From Thermoproteota archaeon (GTDB lineage: Archaea; Thermoproteota; Thermoprotei; Thermoproteales; Thermocladiaceae), in NCBI GenBank assembly GCA_013153275.1, contig JAADER010000026.1:1-33007 (forward strand): DNA of 33,007 nucleotides, read 5' to 3'. Made by a program: the position numbers and the translations under genes. The notes under the pieces are model-generated. The model saw only the letters and a program-made list of their open reading frames with translations. It made no database searches and had not been told where the DNA came from. How positions within the stretch are numbered: the stretch's first letter is position 1; the number at the start of each line of letters is the position of its first letter. Positions 22,707-30,537 of the stretch are shown in pieces.

Positions 22707-23895
22707 AGAACAGAGTACCAACAGGAACCGACACATGAACTATCCTCCTACAAGAATCGACTATTCCCAGGACCACGTACATTCCATCATAATCAACTCC
22801 ATGTCTCTCGAACTTTGAGACAGCGTCCTCGACCGACTTTCCATGAATGGTGGCGAGAACCTGCAAGCCAGACTTGAGACCAAGGTTAAACGCTTCATAG
22901 TGCTCTCTCTCCCTTAGCTCCCCGATTACTAGAATGCCTCCGCCTCTATATAGCATTTTTTCAACTTCTCTAACTCTGCCATATATTGACCTGTACTTAA
23001 GTACTAGAACATTATCAGGAAGCCATATCTCGTCAGCCTCATCTATACATACTATTCTCATATTATGCTCAGAATAGGCAAGTTCAAGCAATATAGCATT
23101 AAGAAGCGTAGTCTTTCCAGATCCTGGAGGACCAACAATAACAAGATTGCTACCTCCCCTAACCTGCTTAACTATGCCCTTAAGGACAGGTTTAGAGGCA
23201 AGTCTAAGTTCAGCAAGCTCGTCCAGAGAAAGAGGTCTTCTATGAACTCTAACATGTACTACAACATCATCCGTACATGGCCATACATCTACGCTCACCC
23301 TCAGCCGAAGAACGTTACCTATATTAAGTGAGTACAGAGCTGATGGATTATCGAAGTTCAGATCATGTCCTGCAAGAAAGCTCATGTCGAGAAATCTTCT
23401 TGCAAGCCTCAAAATTTCTCCTCTATCTATTTCCACGTTCTCTATTTTTAGACCCCTCTTCACAACATATATTCCCCTACCCGTAACATATATGTCCTCG
23501 ACATCCTCATCCTCTATAAGTGGAATGAGCTCTCCTAAGCCCATGCTTCTTAGTACGCACTTAGAAGCTTCTTCCTCATCTTCTAGACATAGCTTAGCGA
23601 TCACATACCTTAAGTTGATAATTCTCTCAAGCGTTATTAGTCCCCTAGGCATGATCCTAGACAGGAGTTCGCAAAATAGTATAGCATGGTTTACAGGTCT
23701 GCTTCTAACGATCTCAAGTAGGCGAGCTATTGCTCTCAGACATGAGTATTCCTTACCTGATAGCTCGTTTGTGGCTACATCATCGCTAAATATGTTGCAG
23801 GGAAACAGGTTGCAGTTAAGACACCTTGTAAGTAGGTAGCATAGTTTTGCAAGTGCTACAGAATAGTCATTATGTTCTTTCTCGTTTGTGTACAT
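22693..23895 (-). CDS. Type II/IV secretion-type ATPase, orphan
   Basis: This 400-residue protein is a VirB11/CpaF/GspE-like ATPase. Visible parts are the N2-type domain (LIPLIEDEDVEDIYVTGRGIYVV), DLNFDNPSALYSLNIGNVLRLRVSVDVWP, Walker A GPPGSGKTT (255-263), Walker B-like MRIVCIDEADEIW, and the HGKSVEDAVSKF His-box equivalent. It would power pilus assembly, archaellum-like secretion or DNA transfer. The N-terminus carries four closely spaced cysteines (C19, C25, C28, C33), suggesting a metal or Fe-S site. No membrane platform protein (TadC/FlaJ type) or pilin lies nearby. It begins 2 bp after the tfb stop, so it is co-transcribed with a basal-factor gene. Confidence 0.85.
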   Translation of the reverse strand: MYTNEKEHNDYSVALAKLCYLLTRCLNCNLFPCNIFSDDVATNELSGKEYSCLRAIARLLEIVRSRPVNHAILFCELLSRIMPRGLITLERIINLRYVIAKLCLEDEEEASKCVLRSMGLGELIPLIEDEDVEDIYVTGRGIYVVKRGLKIENVEIDRGEILRLARRFLDMSFLAGHDLNFDNPSALYSLNIGNVLRLRVSVDVWPCTDDVVVHVRVHRRPLSLDELAELRLASKPVLKGIVKQVRGGSNLVIVGPPGSGKTTLLNAILLELAYSEHNMRIVCIDEADEIWLPDNVLVLKYRSIYGRVREVEKMLYRGGGILVIGELREREHYEAFNLGLKSGLQVLATIHGKSVEDAVSKFERHGVDYDGMYVVLGIVDSCRRIVHVSVPVGTLFSRLS

Positions 23896-23897
23896 TG

Positions 23898-24755
23898 TTA
23901 GACCTGTTCGTTAATCATCTTCTCAAGCCTCCTCACATGCTCTCTCAATGTTATAGGACTGACATTAAGTACTGACGCTATATCCGCTACTGTTACCCGA
24001 GTCCTCGCTCTACGCGACGCAAGTATGACCACTGCAGCTGCCAGTGTTCTAGGGCTCTTGCCCTGAAGTCTTCTTAGGGGTAATTCTCTAAGCATGTTAT
24101 TTGCCTCTCTCATGAGGGTCATCTTGTCTACATCATTTATCCTCAGTCTCGATATTATATACCCCACGTACGATTTAACACGCTCGCCAAGCCCCCTCGT
24201 CGGAGTCGCTCTTGCACCTGATACAACCTCTAGCAGATCAGACGTCGACACCTTATGACCCATTCTCTGGAACTCCTCTGCAACGTCTTTCGGAGATATT
24301 GGTAAATTATGAGCAAGAACCACGTAGAGCACCGCGGCTGCTGCTAGCTTGTAGCTTGATACGTCTCTCTTCTCCAGCTCCGTGCCGTACTTTGCGAGAA
24401 GCTTCCTCAGTATCTGTAATGCAAGGTCTATCTGCCTGTCTCCAAGGCCTAGCTTTCTCGCTACTATTCTGAGACATATTGCTGCTTTCTTCTCTGTCCT
24501 AAGTCTCGAACGTACCTCGAGATCTATCTTCCTGAGTCTATACATTCTTCTTCTATTTATCTCTCTCTTGACTAGGTCGTGAACGTTCGTGTCTGTGCTT
24601 ACCTCGTCGCTAGATGCCGTGAGGGGCTCGTTCTGAAGTTGTGATAGTGAGGGCACGTACTGTACTCCTATGACCGTTCCACAGCTGGTACACACGTACT
24701 CTCCTGTCTCCGTGTCAAGTATCACGTTTCTAGATCCGCAGTAGGGGCAGTACAC
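23898..24755 (-). CDS. tfb: Transcription initiation factor B, divergent copy
   Basis: This 285-residue protein has the TFB plan: zinc ribbon CPYCGSRNVILDTETGEYVCTSCGTVIG (residues 3-30), a linker, and two cyclin-like repeats (about 85-185 and 190-280) ending in the HTH ADIASVLNVSPITLREHVRRLEKM. It recruits RNA polymerase to the TBP-TATA complex. The B-reader region differs from canonical TFB: the usual EWR...RTG...HDxGLST stretch is replaced by QYVPSLSQLQNEPLTASSDEVSTDTNVHDL. It is therefore probably an accessory TFB. The start is GTG 24755 with a TATA-like CTTATAG at about 24781-24787. It is followed directly by the secretion-type ATPase. Confidence 0.9.
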   Translation of the reverse strand: MYCPYCGSRNVILDTETGEYVCTSCGTVIGVQYVPSLSQLQNEPLTASSDEVSTDTNVHDLVKREINRRRMYRLRKIDLEVRSRLRTEKKAAICLRIVARKLGLGDRQIDLALQILRKLLAKYGTELEKRDVSSYKLAAAAVLYVVLAHNLPISPKDVAEEFQRMGHKVSTSDLLEVVSGARATPTRGLGERVKSYVGYIISRLRINDVDKMTLMREANNMLRELPLRRLQGKSPRTLAAAVVILASRRARTRVTVADIASVLNVSPITLREHVRRLEKMINEQV

Positions 24756-24831
24756 GTTTGATATATCTCCGGTGCTCGACTATAAGTCAAGTGTAGATAT
24801 GTGCTTTAGCAGTGAGAGTACTCCGAAAGTT

Positions 24832-25188
24832 TTACCGTTCTCTCATCCTGATGCCAACGTAGACCTTATCTCCCACCTCTCCAAGGTTATCAGGAGACTT
24901 GAGCTCGAGGATCAGTCCACCTATCGATATCCTCGTTCTGCTCCCATCCCTGTAATATATCCTGCCCCACATATATACGTCCCAGTTCTCTCTGTATCTC
25001 TCATCTTTCTGATGGTCAATAGATATGTATAATGTATCTCCCTCATTAACCTTGATCTTAAGAATCTCTTCAGGATACTCAAGGTACATCTCTCTACCAG
25101 AATCATCAACCATATATAAGGCCTTTAGCGAGGGATAGTCGGGCATGATCTCTACTCTGACCACTTTGAACTTTCCCTCAAATTTCAT
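24832..25188 (-). CDS. rpoG: RNA polymerase subunit RpoG (Rpb8 homologue)
   Basis: This 118-residue protein begins MKFEGKFKVVRVEIMPDYPSLKALYMVDDSGREMYLEYP and ends YMWGRIYYRDGSRTRISIGGLILELKSPDN...VGDKVYVGIR. The last part matches the conserved Rpb8 end (xxYGxxxxxxxxxxxxSFGGLLMxL...VYLLIR). Rpb8-like subunits are found in crenarchaeal RNA polymerase and support the taxonomic reading. ATG 25188 is preferred over upstream TTG 25209 because it lies 26.5 bp from the TATA centre. It precedes the tfb gene on the same strand. Confidence 0.82.
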   Translation of the reverse strand: MKFEGKFKVVRVEIMPDYPSLKALYMVDDSGREMYLEYPEEILKIKVNEGDTLYISIDHQKDERYRENWDVYMWGRIYYRDGSRTRISIGGLILELKSPDNLGEVGDKVYVGIRMRER

Positions 25189-25209
25189 CTCTGTGCCATG
25201 TCGATACAA

Positions 25210-25219
25210 AATATATAAG
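25210..25219. promoter_or_regulatory. Symmetric bidirectional TATA element of rpoG and the Sm gene
   Basis: AATATATAAG, centred at 25214.5. The rpoG ATG (25188, minus) and the Sm-like GTG (25241, plus) are each 26.5 bp away, the same geometry as at 8776/8829. Confidence 0.65.
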
Positions 25220-25240
25220 CTTGACTACGAAGACCTTACG

Positions 25241-25666
25241 GTGTCGACGCCTCTCTCAGAAGCATCGCGTAGGTTCATGATAGAGATGATGAACATGCTG
25301 AACAGGAAGGTCCGCGTGTCGCTTATGTCAGGAAAAGAAATAGAAGGTACGCTGCTAGGATTCAACGACAACATGGACATAGTCCTAGGAGATGTAGCGC
25401 TATCAGAAAATAAGAAGGTTCCTCGGATAGTCATACTTAGACACATGATAGGAACAATATGCCTAACAGAGGAGAGGCTCGAGCTCAGAGAGCTGGCGAA
25501 GTTCCTCGAGAAGTACTTCCCAGGTATGATAAGATACGTCGAGGAAGCAAACGTGATACTTGTTGGAGACAGAATAAGAGTCACAGAGGCAGGAGTAGAA
25601 GGGTCAGGACCACTGGCAAAGAGAGTTAAAGAGATATTCGACGAGTTCCTAAAGTCGAGAAGGTAA
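25241..25666 (+). CDS. Sm-like archaeal protein with C-terminal extension
   Basis: This 141-residue protein has an Sm fold at about residues 15-78: LNRKVRVSLMSGKEIEGTLLGFNDNMDIVLGDVAL (Sm1, with the D-x-M-D/N RNA-contact pattern) and RIVILRHMIGTICL (Sm2, I-L-R-H in place of I-R-G). About 60 extra residues (LAKFLEKYFPGMIRYVEEANVILVGDRIRVTEAG) form a C-terminal domain as in crenarchaeal SmAP3-type proteins. These form rings that bind U-rich RNA. GTG 25241 was chosen by its spacing to the shared TATA box. The stop shares one base with the tgtA ATG (TAATG). Confidence 0.87.
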   Translation: MSTPLSEASRRFMIEMMNMLNRKVRVSLMSGKEIEGTLLGFNDNMDIVLGDVALSENKKVPRIVILRHMIGTICLTEERLELRELAKFLEKYFPGMIRYVEEANVILVGDRIRVTEAGVEGSGPLAKRVKEIFDEFLKSRR

Positions 25667-27318
25667 TGTTTGAGATCACTGATAAGGATCTTGCTGGAAG
25701 AGTAGGGAAACTTCACACTCGTAGCGGGGTAGTTGAGACTCCAGCTCTTTTTCCAGTCATTAACCCTCAAAAACAGACCGTCCCTCTCGACGATATAGAG
25801 AAGATAGGATTCAGACAGATAATAACCAACGCATACCTGATAAAGAAGAATTTCGGAGAAATATGTATAGAGACAGGTATTCACGATCTGATCCAATGGA
25901 GACATACCATAATGACAGACTCAGGAGCGTACCAGCTTATGGAGTACGGAGAAGTAGAGGTAGATCCAGACGAGATACTTAAGTTTCAGATAGATATAGG
26001 AACAGACATAGGAGTCATACTTGACGTGCCGACCAGGGCAGAGACAGATCGAGACATAGTGTTTCTCGAGGTCGAGGAGACCCTTCGCAGAGCTCGAAGA
26101 GCGATGCTTCTACGCGAGGTGTACGATCCTGAGCGCAGGATGCTGCTGGTGGGGCCCGTACAAGGTGGGGACCATGTGGATGTTGTCTCATATTGTGCAA
26201 GAGAGTTGTCGAAGCTTGACTTTGATGTATATGCTATAGGTAGCGTGACGTTGCACTTGGAGCAGTACAATTTTGAGAAGATAGTTGAGATGATAATTGC
26301 TGCAAAGCTCATGCTTCCAAAAGGAAAGCCAGTGCACCTTTTTGGGGCAGGCCACCCTATAGTGATGCCGCTAGCCGTGGCGCTTGGAGTAGACATGTTC
26401 GACTCGGCTAGCTATGTCCTGTATGCTAGGGATGGGAGGATCATGCTTCCTGACAGGACGGTCCGTCTCGAGGATCTTAAGGTTGAGAGCGTGCCTTGTT
26501 GCTGTCCTGTGTGCTCGAGATATACTGTAAAGGAATTGAAAGAAATGGAGAGAGAGGAGAGGGAGAGACTCATAGCAACACATAACCTATACATCCTCAA
26601 GAGAGAAATAGACGAGATAAAGCAGAGAATACGAGAGGGAACACTATGGGAGTACCTTCAGGAAAAATCAATGTCTGACGCACGACTGCGAAGAGCACTA
26701 ATCAAGATCTCGAAAATGAAGAGAATTCTCGAAAAACTGAGCCCAGCTACTAGAGGAGACGTCCACGGGATAGACATAACCTGCATTATCGACATCATAC
26801 GTCCACATGTCTCTCAACATGTTAGAAGACTAGTAGAGAGATATGTTCCTCCTCGTAAAGAGATTCTTCTAGTACTTCCAGAACCAGAGGAGAAGCCTCA
26901 TAATAGAAGCATAACGTTTGCAAAAGTTGTAAAGGTTCTAGAGAAGTTGAATATGCTTGATAAAGTACATATATGCTTTCTAAACAACGTGTTTGGAATA
27001 ATACCTCACGAGATAGCTGACATATATCCGCTAGCACAGTACGATGACGTTAATGTGCTACGATGTATAAGAACTATAAGAGACTCAATAACTTACGCAT
27101 ATGTTAAGGCGAAGATCAGGAACTATAGTATGGTCATCGCGATACTTCCTAGAAACGATCTAGAGAGACTAAGAACAATACTGAAGAAGACTGGCATCAA
27201 GTTCATAGGAGTCCCCCTATTTGGGTCTAGCGATATCTGGTCTATAGACTCTATATGTAGTATGGTGCTCCTTCACGTCTTCTCTGCTCTTCCTCGAGAG
27301 CCTTACGAAGCTGCATGA
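25666..27318 (+). CDS. tgtA: Archaeal tRNA-guanine(15) transglycosylase
   Basis: This 550-residue protein exchanges G15 in the tRNA D loop for preQ0, the key step to archaeosine. The catalytic TIM barrel (1-340) shows MTDSGAYQLMEYG (Asp85), GVILDVPT, GPVQGG, GSVTLHLE, HLFGAGHP and VDMFDSASYVLYARDGR, in which the Asp is the predicted nucleophile. Zinc ligands are in CCCPVC plus the following LIATHN His. The C-terminal region includes ILLVLPEPEEKPHNRSITF and GIIPHEIADIYPLAQYDD, which resembles the ArcS/TgtA C1 domain. No C-terminal PUA domain is apparent. It is co-transcribed with the Sm gene (1-base overlap). The last 68 bp overlap the convergent PAC2-family gene. Confidence 0.95.
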   Translation: MFEITDKDLAGRVGKLHTRSGVVETPALFPVINPQKQTVPLDDIEKIGFRQIITNAYLIKKNFGEICIETGIHDLIQWRHTIMTDSGAYQLMEYGEVEVDPDEILKFQIDIGTDIGVILDVPTRAETDRDIVFLEVEETLRRARRAMLLREVYDPERRMLLVGPVQGGDHVDVVSYCARELSKLDFDVYAIGSVTLHLEQYNFEKIVEMIIAAKLMLPKGKPVHLFGAGHPIVMPLAVALGVDMFDSASYVLYARDGRIMLPDRTVRLEDLKVESVPCCCPVCSRYTVKELKEMEREERERLIATHNLYILKREIDEIKQRIREGTLWEYLQEKSMSDARLRRALIKISKMKRILEKLSPATRGDVHGIDITCIIDIIRPHVSQHVRRLVERYVPPRKEILLVLPEPEEKPHNRSITFAKVVKVLEKLNMLDKVHICFLNNVFGIIPHEIADIYPLAQYDDVNVLRCIRTIRDSITYAYVKAKIRNYSMVIAILPRNDLERLRTILKKTGIKFIGVPLFGSSDIWSIDSICSMVLLHVFSALPREPYEAA

Positions 27319-28000
27319 GCTCCTCCTCATACTTGGAGGCAAGCTCTCTCAGCTTGCTAATATCTACCGGAACATCAAAGCACTTCGAGAAGAACTCTAT
27401 TCCCACTGCAGCAGCTGTGGGATCGGCTCTCCACTTACATGCATATGGAAGTATTGCTATGGCTGGAAAGCTATCTCTCTCGAACTCTGTTAGAAGTAGT
27501 GCTAATGGACCAACAACGTTGTAGAACATGTCCATCTCCTTAGCGTCACACTTGGGGATTCCGATCTCTCTGAACTTTCCCGTAGTAACAACTCTGAGAG
27601 GAGACGTGTCGCTTCCTCGAGTCTCATTATCTAGGCCTCCGAAGAGCACAGCCATCCGGTACCCATTCTCTATGACCCATCCTGCAAGAGCTCTGACTAG
27701 ACTATACATCGTCTTCTCGAAGAAACCCCAGTTTGCTAAAAATAGTGTTACGCCAGCAGACTCAGAGTGATATATCTCTGCAGGAGTATTGAGAGTCTCC
27801 TGATTAAACGCGTAGCCACAGTAGGCTGGCTCCTCGCTCATCTCTACGTAGCCCACGCGTACGCAGTCGAGGCTTGTTATGAGATATCTCACAGATATGT
27901 GTCCCACAAGACCTATCCCATGGAACCCCGTCACGAAGTATCTTCTCCTCAATATTGGTCTAGTAATGATGATTCTGACTTTCCTTGGAGAGGAGGTCAT
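27251..28000 (-). CDS. PAC2-family protein (proteasome assembly chaperone-like)
   Basis: This 249-residue protein belongs to the PAC2/DUF75 family: RYFVTGFHGIGLVGHISVRYLI at the start, then a strand-helix core with GYRMAVLFGGLDNE, VVGPLALLLTEFERDSFPAIAILPYACKWRADPTAAAVGIEFFSKCF, and a C-terminal helix with coiled-coil character (YEEELMQLRKALEEEQRRREG). Family members assist 20S proteasome assembly in eukaryotes and in archaea. ATG 28000 fits. Its last 68 bp lie within the 3' end of tgtA on the other strand. Confidence 0.87.
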   Translation of the reverse strand: MTSSPRKVRIIITRPILRRRYFVTGFHGIGLVGHISVRYLITSLDCVRVGYVEMSEEPAYCGYAFNQETLNTPAEIYHSESAGVTLFLANWGFFEKTMYSLVRALAGWVIENGYRMAVLFGGLDNETRGSDTSPLRVVTTGKFREIGIPKCDAKEMDMFYNVVGPLALLLTEFERDSFPAIAILPYACKWRADPTAAAVGIEFFSKCFDVPVDISKLRELASKYEEELMQLRKALEEEQRRREGAPYYI

Positions 28001-28033
28001 CAGTACCTGTATACCTCGCTCTGTTATTATATC

Positions 28034-28603
28034 TTACCGCTTCTCGAACTCTTTTGAGAAGTCTTGTAAAAGTCTAATCACCTCTATCAAGCATTCAACC
28101 TCCTGTGTCTGGTCAGATTGTGCAAGTGGAGTCTCATCTCTCGGACACTTGAAGTCATAATCATAGGCCTCATCAACAGAGTACCTCCTATAACAGGTTG
28201 GGCAGTAGTAATATGCCTCTGACCTAGCTACATCAAGTATGCTTTTCAGAACCTCTAGAATTCTCTTTACCCTGTTTCTCAATATCCTAGATATGGACTC
28301 ATCAGACAGGAACCAGCGGGTCTCGTATCTCCCCCTGTCAGGATCTATGACCTCCTTCTCCGAGTCTATTAGACCATGCTTGAAGAGCACTTGCAGAACC
28401 TTTCTTATCTCGCTAGTCTCAACGTTAAGTGCGGAAGCTATCTTGTCCTCACTCATTCCTTCACCCTTCTTCAATAATGTTATGGCTGTCTTCACAGCAA
28501 GTTTACCTAGGTCAGCATTATCGTACTCGAAGCCTACTATCTTCTCGATGAGGTTAAGATATATCTTCACTAATGGTGTTACGTTTATCCTGCCTTCACT
28601 CAT
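28034..28603 (-). CDS. tfe: Transcription factor E (TFE alpha)
   Basis: This 189-residue protein has an N-terminal winged helix (residues about 8-95: KLAVKTAITLLKKGEGMSEDKIASALNVETSEIRKVLQVLFKHGLIDSE), a helical linker, and a zinc-ribbon-like C-terminus. TFE helps melt the promoter and stabilises the open complex. The ribbon reads CPTC...KCPRDETPL, so three cysteines are present and the expected fourth is Asp. The following tail is acidic and helical. ATG 28603 overlaps the hflX stop (ATGA), so translation is coupled. Related initiation genes (aMBF1, TFB, RpoG) are also in the window. Confidence 0.93.
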   Translation of the reverse strand: MSEGRINVTPLVKIYLNLIEKIVGFEYDNADLGKLAVKTAITLLKKGEGMSEDKIASALNVETSEIRKVLQVLFKHGLIDSEKEVIDPDRGRYETRWFLSDESISRILRNRVKRILEVLKSILDVARSEAYYYCPTCYRRYSVDEAYDYDFKCPRDETPLAQSDQTQEVECLIEVIRLLQDFSKEFEKR

Positions 28604-29862
28604 CCTTTCTCATTAAGTCCTCTTCTCACTACATATTTAACATTAATACTGTCGAGCCACCTCATTACTCTATCAGCATACGAGAGCACGGGCCTTATGA
28701 TCACAACGCCATTATAATGCTCGACCTTCGCGTACTTGAAGATCCATTCAGGCACTTGATCAATATTCATGTGCACCATGATCTCCTCTGGAGCAAGCTT
28801 TCTCACAATGCTTTCTCTCAACTTATCAACGTTCAGACCCTTCTCGGCCGATATAGCGACAGGTTCTCCGAGACCTGAGCTCTTGATCACGTCTACCCGT
28901 CTCTTGAGCTCTTCCTCAGATACTATATCTATCTTATTGAGGACTGGGAGAACCTTCTCGGTAGGTATCGTGAGGTCTCTAAGGACCTTCAAGCTTGTGA
29001 CAAGCTTTCTACTGAACTCCTCCTCGCTCTCACTTGCATCAAGCACGAGCAGTATAAGGTCAGAGTGAGCTATCTCCTCTATTGTTGCGTAGAACGCCTC
29101 TATAAGTAGTGGAGGTAAGTCATCTATGAACCCTATCGTATCTGTTAGAACTGCCCTTATCCCTCCAAGATCTATGAGACTGGAATACGTGCTCAAGGTA
29201 GCGAATGGTCTGCCATCTCTGTACTTGAACTCTTTACAGAGCCTGTTGAAGAGGGTTGTCTTTCCAGCCATAGTGTATCCTGTCAGCACGATCTCGGGGA
29301 GACCTCTCTCTCTTCGCTTGACTATCAGCAACCTCTTCCTACTCCTTATCTCACGCAACTCACGGGAGATAGTCGTTATCCTTTTTCTCACATATCTATA
29401 ATATGCCTCAACAGCGTACTCTCCAGCACCATGATAACCTATCTGCTCACCCATCTTTGCGAGCCTAATGTACTCACGTATAAGAGGAAGCCTATGCTTG
29501 AGCTGAGCAAGCTCTATCTGAAGCTTAGCCTCCTTGGTTCCAGCCCTCCTGCTAAATATCTCCAGGATAAGCTCGACCCTATCCATAATGGTGACCTTCA
29601 GCTCTCTCTCAAGATTGAAATGTTGCTTAGGCCTGAGCTCGTGATACGTGACAACGACATCAATATTGTTACGTTTTATCTCATCTCTAAGCTCTCTCAC
29701 CTTTCCAGGACCAAGATAGTACCTACTGTCAGGATCCCTCTCCTGGACTATCACTATACTGGGCCTATAACCCGCCGCCTCTGCCAGAAGTCTGAACTCT
29801 GCAAGCTTCCTATCATGGATCACAGAGTCCACATACACTAGCGCAGCGTTCCTAACAAGCAC
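28600..29862 (-). CDS. hflX: GTPase HflX
   Basis: This 420-residue protein has the HflX N-terminal domain (SRYYLGPGKVRELRDEIK, RPKQHFNLERELKVTIMDRVELILEIFSRRAGTKEAKLQIELAQLKHRLP) followed by a G domain: G1 GYTMAGKTTL (consensus has GYTNAGKST), G2 TYSS (usually FATLDPT), G3 DTIGFIDDLP, G4 NKID, G5 ISAEKG. It binds the large ribosomal subunit and is linked to ribosome rescue or splitting. GTG 29862 is 27.5 bp from the centre of an ATTTATAAA TATA box (29885-29893). The C-terminal 60 residues are a short extra domain. Confidence 0.95.
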   Translation of the reverse strand: MLVRNAALVYVDSVIHDRKLAEFRLLAEAAGYRPSIVIVQERDPDSRYYLGPGKVRELRDEIKRNNIDVVVTYHELRPKQHFNLERELKVTIMDRVELILEIFSRRAGTKEAKLQIELAQLKHRLPLIREYIRLAKMGEQIGYHGAGEYAVEAYYRYVRKRITTISRELREIRSRKRLLIVKRRERGLPEIVLTGYTMAGKTTLFNRLCKEFKYRDGRPFATLSTYSSLIDLGGIRAVLTDTIGFIDDLPPLLIEAFYATIEEIAHSDLILLVLDASESEEEFSRKLVTSLKVLRDLTIPTEKVLPVLNKIDIVSEEELKRRVDVIKSSGLGEPVAISAEKGLNVDKLRESIVRKLAPEEIMVHMNIDQVPEWIFKYAKVEHYNGVVIIRPVLSYADRVMRWLDSINVKYVVRRGLNEKG

Positions 29863-29884
29863 TACCTATATTAGCTAGGTTAGA

Positions 29885-29893
29885 GTTTATAAA
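29885..29893 (-). promoter_or_regulatory. TATA box of hflX-tfe
   Basis: ATTTATAAA on the minus strand, centred about 27 bp before the hflX GTG; fits a leaderless start. Confidence 0.6.
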
Positions 29894-29902
29894 TCTTGAA
29901 CT

Positions 29903-30481
29903 TCACTCCTCCTCTTCCCGCCTCCTTATCTCAATAATATCACCAAGAGTAAGCTCTCCAGCACCGCCCCCCCTCCTACCAATAACCTCCCCTGTCTCCT
30001 CAGCTGGTACCAGAAGCTTTATCCTCAGAACCTTCTCAAGCCTTCTAGCAAGCTCTACATCAGGCATGAGCTGTCCCTCCTCTATCCTACGTATGATGCT
30101 CTCCTTAACACCAACAAGCCTAGCGAGCTCCTCTCTCGTTATCCCTATGCTCTGTCTAGCCTTTCTGACGAGCTCCGCGTAGTTCTCAACGACCTCAAAC
30201 CTCTCTGGTCTCACGCCGATCTTGCTTTGAACGTTCCTGTTAACAAGCCTGAAAGTCGTAGTTCTCGGCCCCTCTCTCACGCGCAGGTTGACTGACGGAG
30301 GAGTCTGAGAGATCTGGAGGTGACGTGTGTTCGAGACGTTCTGGACTGATGAGAGTGGTCTCTTTCTGGAGGTTGCATACCTTCTGCTACACTGCTCGCA
30401 GAGGACTAGGACCGCCCCCTCTATCTCGACTATAATGGGCTCGCCTTTTATAGGGCTACCACAGATGTCACAGTAGTACAT
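29903..30481 (-). CDS. Archaeal multiprotein bridging factor aMBF1
   Basis: This 192-residue protein begins with a zinc ribbon (C4-x2-C7 and C28-x2-C31), has a flexible basic linker, and then a Cro/C1-type HTH at about 105-160 (VRKARQSIGITREELARLVGVKESIIRRIEEGQLMPDVELARRLEKVLRI). This is the aMBF1 architecture. It may bridge transcription and translation; archaeal MBF1 has been reported to associate with ribosomes. The C-terminal Gly-rich GRRGGGAGELTLGDIIEIRR tail is typical. Its ATG lies in a short divergent promoter region with the PUA gene. Confidence 0.93.
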   Translation of the reverse strand: MYYCDICGSPIKGEPIIVEIEGAVLVLCEQCSRRYATSRKRPLSSVQNVSNTRHLQISQTPPSVNLRVREGPRTTTFRLVNRNVQSKIGVRPERFEVVENYAELVRKARQSIGITREELARLVGVKESIIRRIEEGQLMPDVELARRLEKVLRIKLLVPAEETGEVIGRRGGGAGELTLGDIIEIRRREEEE

Positions 30482-30512
30482 TAATAGGCCCGACAGATAT
30501 ATCAGCTAGCTA

Positions 30513-30522
30513 GCTTATATAA
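30513..30522. promoter_or_regulatory. Palindromic TATA-like element between aMBF1 and the PUA gene
   Basis: CTTATATAAG-type inverted repeat (core TTATATAA). It is 36 bp from the aMBF1 ATG, which would give about a 10-nt leader on the minus strand. It is too close (20 bp) to the plus-strand ATG, for which a second element (ATATATCA, about 30497-30504) is better placed. Confidence 0.4.
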
Positions 30523-30537
30523 GTTCTCTCAGTGAGC

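Noticed and set aside
25225-25905. Minus-strand reading frame of 226 codons
   Set aside because: It is antisense to the Sm-like and tgtA genes, which are clearly real.
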